Shown: positions 15,873 through 25,431, counted from the stretch's first letter. The stretch is DNA of 64,000 nucleotides from Humibacter sp. RRB41 (GCF_022761015.1 NZ_JAKWJQ010000001.1:1-64000), one strand, 5' to 3'. Notes: generated by a model from the sequence alone, not told the origin. A program made the numbers and translations.

Positions 15873-17420
15873 GTGGCGAACGCCCCCATTCTGGAAATGC
15901 GCGGAATCACGAAGCGCTTCCCCGGTGTCGTTGCGCTCTCCGAGGTCTCGATGACGGTCCGACGCGGCGAGGTCCACGCGATCTGCGGTGAGAACGGCGC
16001 CGGCAAGTCGACCCTGATGAAGGTGTTGTCCGGCGTCTACCCGTACGGCACCTACGACGGCGACATCGTCTTCGAGGGCGAGGAGGTTCGCTTCTCCGAC
16101 ATCAAGCAGAGCGAGAACGCGGGCATCGCGATCATCCACCAGGAGCTCGCGCTCATTCCCGAGCTGTCGATCACCGAGAACCTGTTCCTCGGCAACGAGC
16201 CGGGCAGATTCGGCGTGATCAACTGGGTCGGCGCCCAGAAGCGCGCGCGAGAACTGCTGCACCTGGTCGGACTCGACGAGGACCCCGACACCAAGATCAA
16301 GACGCTCGGCGTCGGCAAGCAGCAACTCGTGGAGATCGCGAAGGCCCTGCACAAAGACGTCAAGCTGCTCATCCTCGATGAGCCGACCGCCGCACTCAAC
16401 GAGGCGGAGTCGCAGCACCTGCTCGACCTGATCGGCGGGTTCAGGGACTCCGGCATGACGTCGATCATGATCAGCCACAAGCTCAACGAGATCGAGCGCA
16501 TCGCCGACTCGATCACGATCATCCGTGACGGCAAGACGGTCGAGACACTGGATGTCGCGGCGGGCGGCGTCGATGAGGACCGCATCATCCGCGGCATGGT
16601 CGGCCGTTCGCTCGAGAGTCGCTTCCCGGAGCGCACGCCGAACATCGGCGAGACGTTCTTCGAGGTGCGGGGCTGGACCGTTCAGCATCCCGTCGATCCC
16701 GATCGTCTCGTGTGCAAGGACGAGAACTTCTTCGTACGACGCGGTGAGATCGTCGGGTTCGCCGGCCTGATGGGCGCAGGGCGCACCGAGCTTGCGATGA
16801 GCGTGTTCGGACGCAGCTACGGCACCTACCTCAGCGGCGAGATCGTCAAGGACGGCGAGGAGATCAAGCTCGCCAACGTGCACGACGCGATCCACCACGG
16901 CCTCGGCTACGTGAGCGAGGACCGCAAGACGCTCGGGCTGAACCTTCTCGACTCGATCAAGCGCGCCACCGTCTCGGCACGGCTCGACAAGATCTCGCGC
17001 GGGGGCGTCGTCAATGGGCTCAAGGAGTACGAGGTCGCCGAGGAGTATCGCAAGCTGCTTCGCACCAAGGCGAACTCGGTCGAAGAGAGCGTCGGCAAGC
17101 TCTCCGGCGGAAACCAGCAGAAGGTCGTGCTGGCCAAGTGGATGTTCTCGGACCCGGACATCCTCATTCTCGACGAGCCGACGCGGGGCATCGATGTCGG
17201 CGCCAAGTTCGAGATCTACAACATCATCAACCAGCTGGCCGCCCAGGGTAAGGGCATCGTTCTGATCTCCTCCGAGCTGCCGGAACTGCTCGGCATGTCG
17301 GACCGCATCTACACGATCTTCGAGGGACAGATCACGAACGTGCTCTCCGCCGAAGAGGCCAACCCCGAATCCCTCATGGTCAGCATGACCTCCACACGAA
17401 AGACCGGACCCGCGGAATGA
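15873..17420 (+). CDS. mmsA: Multiple-monosaccharide ABC transporter ATP-binding protein (MmsA/GguA type)
   Basis: A 515-residue ATPase with two ABC domains. The first has Walker [10 protein letters not shown] and Walker [12 protein letters not shown], with a diverged signature ([15 protein letters not shown]). The second has a degenerate Walker A (GLMGAGRTE), signature [14 protein letters not shown] and Walker [13 protein letters not shown]. This division of labour is normal for sugar importers of the RbsA/XylG/GguA class. The segment PYGTYDGDI after the first P-loop is typical of the XylG/GguA branch. The GTG at 15873 follows GAGAGGA at a good distance. It forms an operon with the overlapping mmsB and with chvE downstream. 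Confidence 0.9.
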   Translation: MANAPILEMRGITKRFPGVVALSEVSMTVRRGEVHAICGENGAGKSTLMKVLSGVYPYGTYDGDIVFEGEEVRFSDIKQSENAGIAIIHQELALIPELSITENLFLGNEPGRFGVINWVGAQKRARELLHLVGLDEDPDTKIKTLGVGKQQLVEIAKALHKDVKLLILDEPTAALNEAESQHLLDLIGGFRDSGMTSIMISHKLNEIERIADSITIIRDGKTVETLDVAAGGVDEDRIIRGMVGRSLESRFPERTPNIGETFFEVRGWTVQHPVDPDRLVCKDENFFVRRGEIVGFAGLMGAGRTELAMSVFGRSYGTYLSGEIVKDGEEIKLANVHDAIHHGLGYVSEDRKTLGLNLLDSIKRATVSARLDKISRGGVVNGLKEYEVAEEYRKLLRTKANSVEESVGKLSGGNQQKVVLAKWMFSDPDILILDEPTRGIDVGAKFEIYNIINQLAAQGKGIVLISSELPELLGMSDRIYTIFEGQITNVLSAEEANPESLMVSMTSTRKTGPAE

Positions 17421-18736
17421 GCAAGTTCTCCAACACCATGCGCACCCTCACGGGGGGCCGTGGCATCAGCCAGTACAGCATGATCATCGCGCTCGTCGCG
17501 ATCATCGTCGTGTTCGAGATCATGACCGGCGGCTACACCCTGGACCCCACGAACGTGATCAACATGGTGCAGCAGTACAGCTACATCCTGATCCTCGCGA
17601 TCGGCATGGTCATGCTCATCATCGCCGGCCACATCGACCTGTCGGTGGGGTCCGTGGCCGCATTCGTCGGCGTCGTCGTCGCACAGTCGATGGCCATCTG
17701 GCACCTGCCAGCGGGCGTCGCCATGCTGCTCGGCCTGGTGACGGGAGCCGTCGTCGGCGCATGGCAGGGCTTCTGGGTCGCATTCGTGCGGGTGCCCGCG
17801 TTCATCGTCACGCTGGCCGGCCAGCTGATCTTCCGTGGCCTCAACCAGGTCGTCGGAAACTCGACCGCCGTTCCGACGCCCGCCTCGTACAACTGGATCG
17901 GCAACGGCTTCCTGCCCGACTTCGGACCGGACTTCGGCTTCAGCAATCCCACGCTCATCCTCGGCCTCATCGTCGTGGTCGCGCTGATCTGGAAGGAACT
18001 CCACGACCGCCGCAAGCGCGTTGCGATGGGCGCGACATCCCAGCCTGTCTGGGTCAGCGTCGTCAAGCTGGTCGTGCTCTGCGGCATCACGGTGTTCGCC
18101 ACCTACCTGTTCGCCACCGGTCGTGTCGGCACCAGCTTCCCTGTCGTCGGCATCATCGCCGGCGTCCTGATCCTGCTCTACAGCTTCATCACCAGCAGCA
18201 CCGTCTTCGGCCGTCACATCTACGCGATCGGCGGAAACTCGAGCGCCGCCGTGCTCTCCGGCGTGAAGTCCCGTCGCGTCAACTTCTTGCTCATGATGAA
18301 CATGTCCGTGCTCGCCGCCGTGGCCGGCATGGTCTTCATCGGCAACGCACAGGCATCCGGTCCATTCGACGGCACCGGATGGGAGCTGGATGCCATTGCT
18401 GCGGTCTTCGTCGGTGGCGCCGCGATCTTCGGCGGGATCGGAACCGTCGCCGGATCGATCATCGGTGCGTTCGTGATGGCGTTCCTCGCCAATGGACTGT
18501 CGCTGCTCGGCCTCGACAGCTCGTGGGTATCGGTCATCCGCGGCCTCGTCCTGCTCCTCGCCGTGGGTTTCGACGTCTACAACAAGACCCAGGGCCGACC
18601 CTCCATCACCGGGCTGCTACTGCGCGGCTTCAGCCGCAAGAAGTCGTCGACGGTGACAGAGGAGACGCTCGAGGCGCAGCCCCAGAATCCCGAGCAGCCT
18701 GCCGCCGAGAAGGTCGACAAGGTCCCGCTGTCCTGA
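17417..18736 (+). CDS. mmsB: Multiple-monosaccharide ABC transporter permease (MmsB/GguB type)
   Basis: A 439-residue permease overlapping mmsA by 4 bp (ATGA). Features are [18 protein letters not shown] (the conserved DLS loop), [19 protein letters not shown], and [20 protein letters not shown] near the C-terminus. It is longer than RbsC-type permeases because of a central segment and a charged C-terminal tail of about 40 residues, as is usual for GguB proteins. It imports sugars delivered by the ChvE-like protein at 18846, probably arabinose, xylose, galactose or glucose, by family knowledge. Confidence 0.9.
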   Translation: MSKFSNTMRTLTGGRGISQYSMIIALVAIIVVFEIMTGGYTLDPTNVINMVQQYSYILILAIGMVMLIIAGHIDLSVGSVAAFVGVVVAQSMAIWHLPAGVAMLLGLVTGAVVGAWQGFWVAFVRVPAFIVTLAGQLIFRGLNQVVGNSTAVPTPASYNWIGNGFLPDFGPDFGFSNPTLILGLIVVVALIWKELHDRRKRVAMGATSQPVWVSVVKLVVLCGITVFATYLFATGRVGTSFPVVGIIAGVLILLYSFITSSTVFGRHIYAIGGNSSAAVLSGVKSRRVNFLLMMNMSVLAAVAGMVFIGNAQASGPFDGTGWELDAIAAVFVGGAAIFGGIGTVAGSIIGAFVMAFLANGLSLLGLDSSWVSVIRGLVLLLAVGFDVYNKTQGRPSITGLLLRGFSRKKSSTVTEETLEAQPQNPEQPAAEKVDKVPLS

Positions 18737-18793
18737 TTCGGCTGTCCTGATCCTGCTGTTCCGGCGCACCATCCGGGCCAGCTTCGGTAAAAA

Positions 18794-18817
18794 GGCGCGA
18801 TCCATTGTCGGATCGCC
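18794..18817 (+). terminator. Bulged hairpin between mmsB and chvE
   Basis: GGC(GC)GATCC pairs with GGATCGCC to give an 8-bp stem with a 2-nt bulge and a 6-nt loop, 29 bp before the chvE start. It may stabilise the 5' end of a shorter chvE transcript or attenuate read-through. Confidence 0.4.
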
Positions 18818-18845
18818 CTGCAATCCACAACAAGAAGGAAGATCC

Positions 18846-19958
18846 ATGCGCAAGAAATTGCTCATCGGCCTCACCGCCGTTGCCCTTGCCGGTGTGGCGC
18901 TGACGGGATGCTCGTCGCGCGCCGACACCAGCAGTTCCGACACCACCGTGAAGAAGGGCGACACCATCGGCGTCGCGCTTCCCGCCAAGACCTCGCAGAA
19001 CTGGGTGCTCGCCAAGGCGTCGTTCCAGGACGCTCTCTCGAAGGCCGGGTTCAAGGCCGACGTGCAGTACGCGGCGGCGACCAACACGGTGGCGGACCAG
19101 CAGAACGAGATCCAGTCGATGATCACCAAGGGTGACAAGGTCATCGTGATCGCGGCACAGGACGGCTCGCAGCTCAACACGCAGGTCGCACAGGCCAAGA
19201 AGGCCGGCATCACGGTCATCGCGTGGGACCGCAACATTCTGAACACGAAGAACGTTGACTACTACGTCGCGTTCAACAACTACAAGGTCGGCCAGCTGCA
19301 GGCGCAGGCCCTGGTGGACGGCATGAAGGCCAAGAAGTCCACCGGCCCGTACAACATCGAGATCTTCGCCGGTGCAAACACCGACGCGAACGCGACGGTG
19401 TTCTACAACGGTGCGATGAGCGTTCTCAACCCGCTGATCAAGAAGGGCGAGCTCAAGGTTCCGTCTGGTCAGACATCCTTCCAGCAGACGCAGACGGACA
19501 ACTGGGACCCGAAGAACTCCCAGACCCGCATGTCGAACATCCTCACGAAGACGTACTCCAACGGCACCAAGCTCGACGGAGTGCTCTCCCCGAACGACAC
19601 GCTGGGCCGCTCGATCATCACGGCCGTGCAGTCGGCGGGTCTCTCCGTTCCGATCGTCACCGGTCAGGACTCCGAGACCGCTTCGATCCCGCTGATCATG
19701 GCAGGAACCCAGTACTCGACCATCTACAAGAACACGGATGAAGAGGCGCAGGGCGCAGTCAGCCTGATCACCGACCTCTCGAAGGGCAAGTCCAAGCCCT
19801 CCGGTGTCGACTACAACGACAAGACCAACGCGGGCAACGGCAAGATCACCGTTCCCTACAAGGCCCTGACGCCGATCCTGGTCACCAAGGACAACGCGGT
19901 CGAGGCATACGCCAACAACCCGACCCTCGAGGCCCTGGCCAAGGCAGGCGCGAAGTAA
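18846..19958 (+). CDS. chvE: Multiple-sugar-binding lipoprotein ChvE-like
   Basis: A 370-residue lipoprotein: signal peptide and lipobox with Cys22 (VALTGC), then a type-1 periplasmic-binding fold. The segments GVALPAKTSQNWVLAKASFQ, AGITVIAWDRNI, YYVAFNNYKVGQLQAQALV and IVTGQDSETASIPLIMAGTQ match ChvE/MmsE-type binding proteins. ChvE of Agrobacterium binds several monosaccharides; the same broad range is likely but unproven here. AAGAAGGAAG gives a strong ribosome site. It lies last in the operon, unlike the two other sugar operons where the binding protein comes first, and is followed by a strong terminator. Confidence 0.9.
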   Translation: MRKKLLIGLTAVALAGVALTGCSSRADTSSSDTTVKKGDTIGVALPAKTSQNWVLAKASFQDALSKAGFKADVQYAAATNTVADQQNEIQSMITKGDKVIVIAAQDGSQLNTQVAQAKKAGITVIAWDRNILNTKNVDYYVAFNNYKVGQLQAQALVDGMKAKKSTGPYNIEIFAGANTDANATVFYNGAMSVLNPLIKKGELKVPSGQTSFQQTQTDNWDPKNSQTRMSNILTKTYSNGTKLDGVLSPNDTLGRSIITAVQSAGLSVPIVTGQDSETASIPLIMAGTQYSTIYKNTDEEAQGAVSLITDLSKGKSKPSGVDYNDKTNAGNGKITVPYKALTPILVTKDNAVEAYANNPTLEALAKAGAK

Positions 19959-19979
19959 GGCACAGCACCACAGCACCAC

Positions 19980-20016
19980 GACGAGGGTCGTCCGCGCGAG
20001 CGGGCGGCCCTTCGTC
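19980..20016 (+). terminator. Terminator of the mmsAB-chvE operon
   Basis: GACGAGGGTCGTCC pairs with GGGCGGCCCTTCGTC, allowing G-U pairs and one bulge, to give a stem of about 14 pairs. It begins 22 bp after the chvE stop. Confidence 0.65.
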
Positions 20017-20032
20017 GTCTCGCCCGGCGCCC

Positions 20033-20144
20033 CGTCTCAGCCGCGCGTCATGCCGTCTCAGCCGCGCGTCACGTCATCTCAGCCGCGCGTCACGCCGTCT
20101 CAGCCGCGCGTCACGCCGTCTCGACCGCGCGTCATGCCGTCTCC
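20033..20144. repeat. 21-bp tandem repeat (5 full units)
   Basis: Units of the form CGTCTCAGCCGCGCGTCAYGC repeat five times from 20033 to 20137, with one or two changes per unit, and a partial sixth follows. Unit length is a multiple of 3, but there is no sign of coding. The copies are close to identical, so the array is probably young and variable between strains. Confidence 0.85.
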
Positions 20145-20259
20145 TAGGCGCCCCGCGTCATCCCGCCCGACGGCCCCGCCGTCGCCGCCGCGCTTCGCAT
20201 CTTCCCTCGCCGCTCCGCACTATCTCCTCGATGCCCCGCACTTTCTCCTCGCGAAAAGT

Positions 20260-20321
20260 CGTTTCAACTGCAGAAATGGCTACTCCGCTCGCTGGGAAGG
20301 ACCATTTCTGCAGTTGAAACG
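20260..20321. repeat. Perfect 20-bp inverted repeat with 22-nt loop
   Basis: CGTTTCAACTGCAGAAATGG at 20260-20279 is matched by its exact reverse complement at 20302-20321. Each arm contains the smaller palindrome CTGCAG. It is AT-richer than its surroundings and lies between convergent genes, so it could act as a bidirectional terminator, or be a REP/MITE-like element. Confidence 0.85.
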
Positions 20322-20340
20322 CCTTCTCGCTGTGGTGAAT

Positions 20341-20388
20341 GGATGAGCGAGTGAGTGAGCGGGTGAGTGAGCGGGTGAGCGAGCGAGT
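20341..20388. repeat. 12-bp imperfect tandem repeat
   Basis: Four units of the type GAGTGAGCGGGT run from 20341 to 20388; the two middle ones are identical. The array sits just beyond the stop of the minus-strand surface protein gene. Confidence 0.75.
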
Positions 20389-20457
20389 GGGTGGTGGGTG
20401 AGGGCGGGCGGGGCGCTCGCGGTGCGGCTGCGCACGGCGAGCGGCCAGGGATGCACG

Positions 20458-21591
20458 TCAGCTGCGGGCGTGCCTTCTTCTGCGGGCCGTGACGACGAGC
20501 GCCGCAGCGCCGCCGAAGACGAACAAGGCCGCCACGGCGAGCCCAGGCGCTGTGTCCGAGCCCGTGTCGGCAAGGGCCGCAGCATCCCGAGGATCGGACG
20601 CCGACGACCCTGCGACGAGCGTCGTTCCAGCGACGGGAGATGCTGGATCAGTGGGCGTCGTGCCCGATCCGGCCACCGCGTCGATCACCTGGTCGGACTT
20701 GTCGTTGCGGCCGATGAGATTCGGTCCGCCATAGCTGAAGAACAGGTACTGGGGTCCAAGGGGGCTTGGCGCCGGGTTGTCTCCGGCGGGGGCAGTGGTC
20801 GCCGTCACGACAGCCGTGACCGTGATCGTGTCGCCCGGAGCGGGATCGCTCAGTGCGCATTCGAAACCACGCCCGCCCGGCTCCACTTGGCACGACGATG
20901 CTCCTGCGAAGGACTGGATCGTGAACCGCAGCGCGCCGAGACCGGCATTCGGGTCCTGGCGCGCATAAAGGCCGACGTACGAGGGAAGGTATTCTGCCGG
21001 CGTTCCGGCCGCGAGAACGAAGGTCGCGGACAGCGTCGCGGTCCCGCCGACTGCCACCGTGTCCGCTGACAGCGACACACTCTCCGACAAGGGGTTGGGG
21101 ATCACCGTCATGTCTTGGAACCCGGCCGCTCCGCCCGTTCCATCTGCCAGCGTCTGCGAGAACGTGAGATGCTGCACACCGAACGGTCCGCTGACCCCCG
21201 TCTCGTGCACCGTGATCACGGCGGAGTCTCCAGGGGCCGCACCATCCCACTGGCACGAGCCGGCCGAGCCGCCCGCGTCGATGGTGCACCCGGACAGGTT
21301 CGGCGTGGTCGACGCGATGTCGAACGCGACGGCCGTCGCGGACGGATCCGCGTCAGACACGGCGGCGAACGAGATCGAGGTCGGCAGCTCTTCGGGGGCG
21401 GCGTCCGACGGAATGTCGAACTCGATCTGTGCATCGACGGTCTCGCCGACGAAGAGTTGTGCGGGCGACGTGCTCCACGCACCCGCCGCTTCGGCACTCG
21501 CCGGTGCGGCGCCGAGGGCGAGCGAACAGCCGATGACGGCGATGGTGGACAGGGTCGCGATGGTGAGCAATCGGTGGCGGGACAACGGCAT
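20458..21591 (-). CDS. Cell-surface protein with LAxTG sorting signal
   Basis: A 377-residue secreted protein. A signal peptide (LLTIATLSTIAVIGC, then AAPASA) is followed by two related beta-rich modules of about 100-110 residues. Each has a pair of cysteines (SGCTIDAGGSAGSCQWDGAAPGDS and the later SCQVEPGGRGFECALSDPAPGD), reminiscent of DUF11-like or Ig-like repeats. After a Pro/Ser/Thr linker the C-terminus shows LADTG, a hydrophobic helix and RRRRHARS, the layout of a sortase substrate of the LAxTG (class E) kind. No sortase gene is in the window. The function is unknown; adhesion or envelope structure is an inference. The start at 21591 was chosen for the signal peptide. Confidence 0.75.
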   Translation of the reverse strand: MPLSRHRLLTIATLSTIAVIGCSLALGAAPASAEAAGAWSTSPAQLFVGETVDAQIEFDIPSDAAPEELPTSISFAAVSDADPSATAVAFDIASTTPNLSGCTIDAGGSAGSCQWDGAAPGDSAVITVHETGVSGPFGVQHLTFSQTLADGTGGAAGFQDMTVIPNPLSESVSLSADTVAVGGTATLSATFVLAAGTPAEYLPSYVGLYARQDPNAGLGALRFTIQSFAGASSCQVEPGGRGFECALSDPAPGDTITVTAVVTATTAPAGDNPAPSPLGPQYLFFSYGGPNLIGRNDKSDQVIDAVAGSGTTPTDPASPVAGTTLVAGSSASDPRDAAALADTGSDTAPGLAVAALFVFGGAAALVVTARRRRHARS

Positions 21592-21751
21592 CCAGTCTGG
21601 ATCGAGGAGGAGGCTCAACGCTCCGCTCCGACGCGGCGATCGGGTGCCCGCCGAACTCCTCGAGCACCCCATTGCTCGGGTCGTGGCATCGGCACTGTGC
21701 TTGAGGGCAGGCTCACATTAGCGCCGGCACGACCTGGTGAACAAGCAGAAT

Positions 21752-23200
21752 CTAGACGGGCGACACGGATGCTGCCGCGCGGGCCGCCGCGGGCAACGCA
21801 TCGAGAACGCGCGAGACTGCATCCTCGTCGTGGGCGGCCGTGACGAACCAGGCCTCGAAGACGCTCGGCGGCAGCGAAACGCCTGCGTCGAGCATGGCGT
21901 GGAAGAAGGGGCCGTAGCGGAAGGCGTCCTGTGCCAGGACGGCGGCGTAGTCGAGGGCCGGCGTCTCGCAGAACTGGATGCTGAACAGATTGCCGGCGCG
22001 GGAGATGAAATGCGGAACGCCGGCTGCCGTCAGGGCGTCATCGACGGCGTCGGAGATCACCTCGGCGACGTCGTTCAGCCGACCGTAGACATTTCCATCC
22101 GCCAAGCGCAGCGTCGCCAGGCCCGCGGCCACCGCGACCGGATTGCCCGACAGCGTCCCCGCCTGATAGACCGGACCGACCGGGGCGAGCCGCTCCATGA
22201 TCTCGCGGCGTCCGCCGAGGGCCGCCAGGGGCATCCCGCCGCCGATGACCTTGCCGAAGGTGACGAGGTCGGGCAGGTAGGTGGGCGAGATGAGGTGGAG
22301 GGAGCCGTCGTCCTCCTCGCGGATGGCGAAGGCATCCTGCGCCCAGAACCCCGCGGCCGAAACGCGGAATCCCGTCAGTACCTCGTCGAGGATCAGCAGT
22401 GCTCCGTTGTCGTGCGCGGTGTCGGCGAGGAATGCGTTGAAGCCGGGCCTCGGAGTGACGACGCCCATGTTCGCGGGGGCCGCCTCGGTGATGATCGCCG
22501 CGATGCGGTCGCCGTGCTCGGCGAAGACCGCGCGCACGGCGTCCCGATCGTTGTAGGGGATGACGATTGTCTGGCCGGCGATCGCCGCGGGGACACCCGC
22601 CGAAGCAGGCAGTGCCAGGGTCGCGAGACCGCTGCCCGCGTCGGCGAGCAGGCCGTCGGAATGTCCGTGGTAGAGCCCGGAGAACTTCACGATCAGATCG
22701 CGACCGGTGAACCCTCTAGCGAGACGGATCGCCGTCATCGTCGCCTCGGTGCCGGTGGAGACCAGGCGGAGTTCATCGATGAGTTTCGTCGTCACGAGTG
22801 ACTTGCCGTTGAGGTGATGCGAGCCTGGCGTCACGCTGAGGCGGTCGATGACGAGCTCGGCGAGCTCCGTCTCGGCCGGAGTCGACGCACCGAAGCTCAG
22901 GCCGCGAGAGGCGGCATCATGCACGGCGGCGACGACCTCGGGATGCGCGTGCCCCAGGATCGCGGGACCCCACGATGCGACGAGGTCGACGTATTCGCGG
23001 CCCTCGACATCAGTCACGTACGGTCCGCGTGCCGACACGAGGAACCTCGGGGTGCCGCCCACCGAGCGGAACGCGCGTACGGGCGAGTTCACTCCGCCAG
23101 GGATGACCTGGCGCGCCTGCTCGAAGGCGGCGGCGTTCGTCATCGCCGGCGCGGACCCTTCGACCCGCGGGGTTCGCTCAGGGGTCTCGGGGTTCGTCAT
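21752..23200 (-). CDS. hemL: Glutamate-1-semialdehyde 2,1-aminomutase
   Basis: This PLP enzyme converts glutamate-1-semialdehyde to 5-aminolevulinate, the second step of the C5 haem pathway. It carries the usual [13 protein letters not shown] start, the [16 protein letters not shown] substrate/cofactor segment, [12 protein letters not shown] and the PLP lysine in [14 protein letters not shown]. At about 482 residues it is longer than typical HemL (about 430-445). The excess is an N-terminal extension of about 19 residues, an insert of about 14 (within [18 protein letters not shown], near residue 120), and another of about 13 ([17 protein letters not shown]) before the PLP lysine. Its ATG overlaps the hemB stop by 4 bp (ATGA), so the two are co-translated. 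Confidence 0.93.
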   Translation of the reverse strand: MTNPETPERTPRVEGSAPAMTNAAAFEQARQVIPGGVNSPVRAFRSVGGTPRFLVSARGPYVTDVEGREYVDLVASWGPAILGHAHPEVVAAVHDAASRGLSFGASTPAETELAELVIDRLSVTPGSHHLNGKSLVTTKLIDELRLVSTGTEATMTAIRLARGFTGRDLIVKFSGLYHGHSDGLLADAGSGLATLALPASAGVPAAIAGQTIVIPYNDRDAVRAVFAEHGDRIAAIITEAAPANMGVVTPRPGFNAFLADTAHDNGALLILDEVLTGFRVSAAGFWAQDAFAIREEDDGSLHLISPTYLPDLVTFGKVIGGGMPLAALGGRREIMERLAPVGPVYQAGTLSGNPVAVAAGLATLRLADGNVYGRLNDVAEVISDAVDDALTAAGVPHFISRAGNLFSIQFCETPALDYAAVLAQDAFRYGPFFHAMLDAGVSLPPSVFEAWFVTAAHDEDAVSRVLDALPAAARAAASVSPV

Positions 23201-24180
23201 TTCAACCATCCAGCAACTTCGACCGCCCAGTAGGTGAGCACGGCGTCGGCGCCCGCCCGACGGATGCTCGTGAGCGTCTCGAGCACGGCCCGCTCGCGAT
23301 CGATCCAACCGTTCGCCGCAGCCGCTTCGACCATCGAATACTCGCCACTGACCTGATATGCCCATACGGGAATATCACTGATCGCGGCGACGTCGCTCAG
23401 CACATCGAGGTACGAGAGCGCCGGCTTCACCATCAGGATGTCCGCGCCCTCGTCGAGATCGAGCCGCGCCTCGCGCAGGCCCTCGCGTCGGTTCGCCGGA
23501 TCCTGCTGGTAGCTTCGGCGATCGCCCTGAAGCTGCGAGTCCACCGCCTCACGGAACGGACCGTAGAAACTCGACGCATACTTCGCCGCGTATGCAAGTA
23601 CGGCCGTGTCGGTGAAGCCCTCGGAATCGAGCGCGTCGCGCACCGCGGCGACCTGGCCGTCCATCATGCCGCTGAGGCCGAGAATGCGCGATCCGGCATC
23701 GGCCTGAGCGAGCGCCATGTCGCGGTAGCGCTCGAGGGTGGCGTCGTTGTCGACGGCGCCGGCGGCATCCAGTACCCCGCAGTGGCCGTGGTCGGTGAAT
23801 TCGTCGAGGCAGAGGTCGGTCTGCACCACGAGCGCGTCGCCGACCTCGGCCGCCACCGCCCTGGTTGCGACGTTCAGGATGCCGTTCGGGTCGGTGGCGC
23901 CGCTGCCGACGGCATCCCGAACCTCGGGCACGCCGAACAGCATCAGCCCGCCGATACCGGCCTCGGCCGCCTCGTTCGCGGCCGCCTTCAGACTGTCTAC
24001 CGTGTGCTGCACGACACCCGGCATGGACGCAATGGGGCGGGGTTCGTCGATGCCCTCGCGCACGAACACGGGGAGGATCAGCTCCGCAGGGTGCAGCCGG
24101 GTCTCCGCGGTGAGCCGGCGCATGGCCGGCGTGGTGCGGAGGCGGCGGGGGCGAACAGTCGGGTGCAGCACGTCGTTCAC
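23197..24180 (-). CDS. hemB: Delta-aminolevulinic acid dehydratase (porphobilinogen synthase)
   Basis: A 327-residue enzyme that joins two 5-aminolevulinate molecules into porphobilinogen. The two Schiff-base lysines are visible in [11 protein letters not shown] and [12 protein letters not shown]. The metal loop reads [16 protein letters not shown], with aspartates where zinc-dependent enzymes have cysteines, which points to the magnesium/potassium-regulated type. It is the first gene of a two-gene unit with hemL. The other haem genes lie about 7 kb further right. Confidence 0.96.
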   Translation of the reverse strand: MNDVLHPTVRPRRLRTTPAMRRLTAETRLHPAELILPVFVREGIDEPRPIASMPGVVQHTVDSLKAAANEAAEAGIGGLMLFGVPEVRDAVGSGATDPNGILNVATRAVAAEVGDALVVQTDLCLDEFTDHGHCGVLDAAGAVDNDATLERYRDMALAQADAGSRILGLSGMMDGQVAAVRDALDSEGFTDTAVLAYAAKYASSFYGPFREAVDSQLQGDRRSYQQDPANRREGLREARLDLDEGADILMVKPALSYLDVLSDVAAISDIPVWAYQVSGEYSMVEAAAANGWIDRERAVLETLTSIRRAGADAVLTYWAVEVAGWLK

Positions 24181-24300
24181 CCGTCAAGGCTAGCGGGATG
24201 GCGCTGAGCGAACCGTGAGCCCCGAGCCCTGGCCCCTGGCCCCCGGCCCCGGCCCCGGCACTGACCCACGCCTTCGGCCCACGACCGTTCCCACCCACCA

Positions 24301-24369
24301 CCACAATTCAGGACATACGGGCACTCGTGCGGGATATGTGGTCGGCCGGCCACCTGTCCTGAATTGTGG
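24301..24369. repeat. Perfect 15-bp inverted repeat with 39-nt loop
   Basis: CCACAATTCAGGACA at 24301-24315 is matched by its exact reverse complement at 24355-24369. The loop holds a GGCCGGCC palindrome. It lies between divergent genes (hemB and the SDR), so it is not a terminator for them; it may be a regulatory or repetitive extragenic element. Confidence 0.8.
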
Positions 24370-24401
24370 CGCCGCGTGTTGTAGAGCTCGAGAATCGGAC
24401 C

Positions 24402-25274
24402 ATGCAGAACAACGCCCTCCCCCTTCTCGGCAAGACCGCGCTCGTGACCGGGGTCTCGCGGCGACGCGGCATCGGCTACGCCGTCGCCCGCAAGCTCGCG
24501 ACGCTCGGCGCGAGCGTCTTCATCCACCATTACCGCCCGCACGACCTCGACCTGCCGTGGGGCGGGGACGATCTGGATGCCGTGCGTGACGGCATCCGTT
24601 CTGCGCTCGCGCCGCAGGCGGTGATGGGCGACCTCGGGGCCGACCTGATGCAGGATGCCTCGATCGCCACCCTGCTCGACGCGGCGAACGCGCTCACCGG
24701 GAGCTTGGACATTCTGGTCTGCAATCACGCGAAGAGCGGTGACGATGGCGGCATCCTCGACATGACCCCGGAGCGCCTCGACGCATTCTGGAGCACGAAC
24801 ACCCGGTCCACTCTGCTGCTGACCGCGGAGTTCGCGCGGCGCAAGGGGGGCGTCACCGCCACGGAACCGCGTCGGCCCGGTGAACGGGTCGAGCGCACGC
24901 CGTTCGCAGCGCCGGTCGGCCGGGTGTTCTGGATGACGTCCGGCCAGATCCACGGCCCCATGCGCGGCGAGGTCGCCTACGCGACGAGCAAGGCGGCGCT
25001 GGCGGGCGTCACCGCGACGGTTGCCGCAGAGTTGCTCGAGTCGGGCATCGTGCTGAACACGATCAACCCAGGTCCGGTGAACACCGGCTACCTGGATGCC
25101 GAGACCACGGAACGTCCGCTCGAAGAGCTGACCGAGGTGGTCGCCGCGACGCCGTTCGGCCGCTTCGGGCGCCCGGAGGACCCCGCAGAGCTGATCGGTT
25201 GGCTCGCCACGGACGCCGGGGCCTGGATCGTCGGCCAGGTCATCACGAGCGATGGCGGCTTCTCCCTCGCTTGA
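24402..25274 (+). CDS. Short-chain dehydrogenase/reductase (3-oxoacyl-ACP reductase-like)
   Basis: A 290-residue classical SDR: a GVSRRRGIGYAVA nucleotide motif (GxxxGxG class), a CNHAKSG stretch in place of NNAG, the catalytic pair Ser (MTSGQ) and YATSK, and PGPVNTGYLD. The canonical C-terminal DGGF ends it. There is a longer than usual loop rich in Arg/Gly/Thr before the catalytic serine. The real substrate is unknown. The ATG at 24402 is placed by the family N-terminus; the preceding 30 bp hold no strong ribosome site. Confidence 0.85.
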   Translation: MQNNALPLLGKTALVTGVSRRRGIGYAVARKLATLGASVFIHHYRPHDLDLPWGGDDLDAVRDGIRSALAPQAVMGDLGADLMQDASIATLLDAANALTGSLDILVCNHAKSGDDGGILDMTPERLDAFWSTNTRSTLLLTAEFARRKGGVTATEPRRPGERVERTPFAAPVGRVFWMTSGQIHGPMRGEVAYATSKAALAGVTATVAAELLESGIVLNTINPGPVNTGYLDAETTERPLEELTEVVAATPFGRFGRPEDPAELIGWLATDAGAWIVGQVITSDGGFSLA

Positions 25275-25312
25275 CCGCCCCGCGCCGCGGGCAGCGATGT
25301 CGTCCCGCCCTT

Positions 25313-25398
25313 GCGTCGCCCCGGCACTGTCTTGCCGAGCGGGCATCGAATTCACGTGAATACGAGGGTGGCGCGGCAATACAGTGCCGGGGCGACGC
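25313..25398. repeat. 86-nt inverted repeat with nested central palindrome
   Basis: GCGTCGCCCCGGCACTGT (25313-25330) is matched exactly by its reverse complement at 25381-25398. After one mismatch the stem continues with TTGCCG/CGGCAA. The loop contains the perfect 12-bp palindrome ATTCACGTGAAT (25350-25361). It lies between two co-directional genes, 33 bp before the MFS start. Confidence 0.85.
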
Positions 25399-25431
25399 CA
25401 GGGGGTTGGCCGGCCGCATACGATCGAGGAC

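Larger units (their letters stand above)
19959..20457. other. Gene-free repeat-rich intergenic stretch
   Basis: The 499 bp between chvE and the convergent surface-protein gene hold no credible gene. From left to right they contain the chvE terminator, a five-unit 21-bp tandem repeat, a perfect 20-bp inverted repeat and a 12-bp GAGTGAGC-type tandem repeat. A 98-codon frame across the repeats is only the translation of the repeat units and has no ribosome site. Confidence 0.8.

Noticed and set aside
20033-20144. Possible CRISPR array
   Set aside because: The 21-bp units are directly adjacent with no spacers, and there are no cas genes nearby.
20050-20346. 98-codon reading frame across the 21-bp repeats
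   Set aside because: It is the translation of the tandem repeat (SQPRV units) and the inverted repeat, has no ribosome site and no family resemblance.
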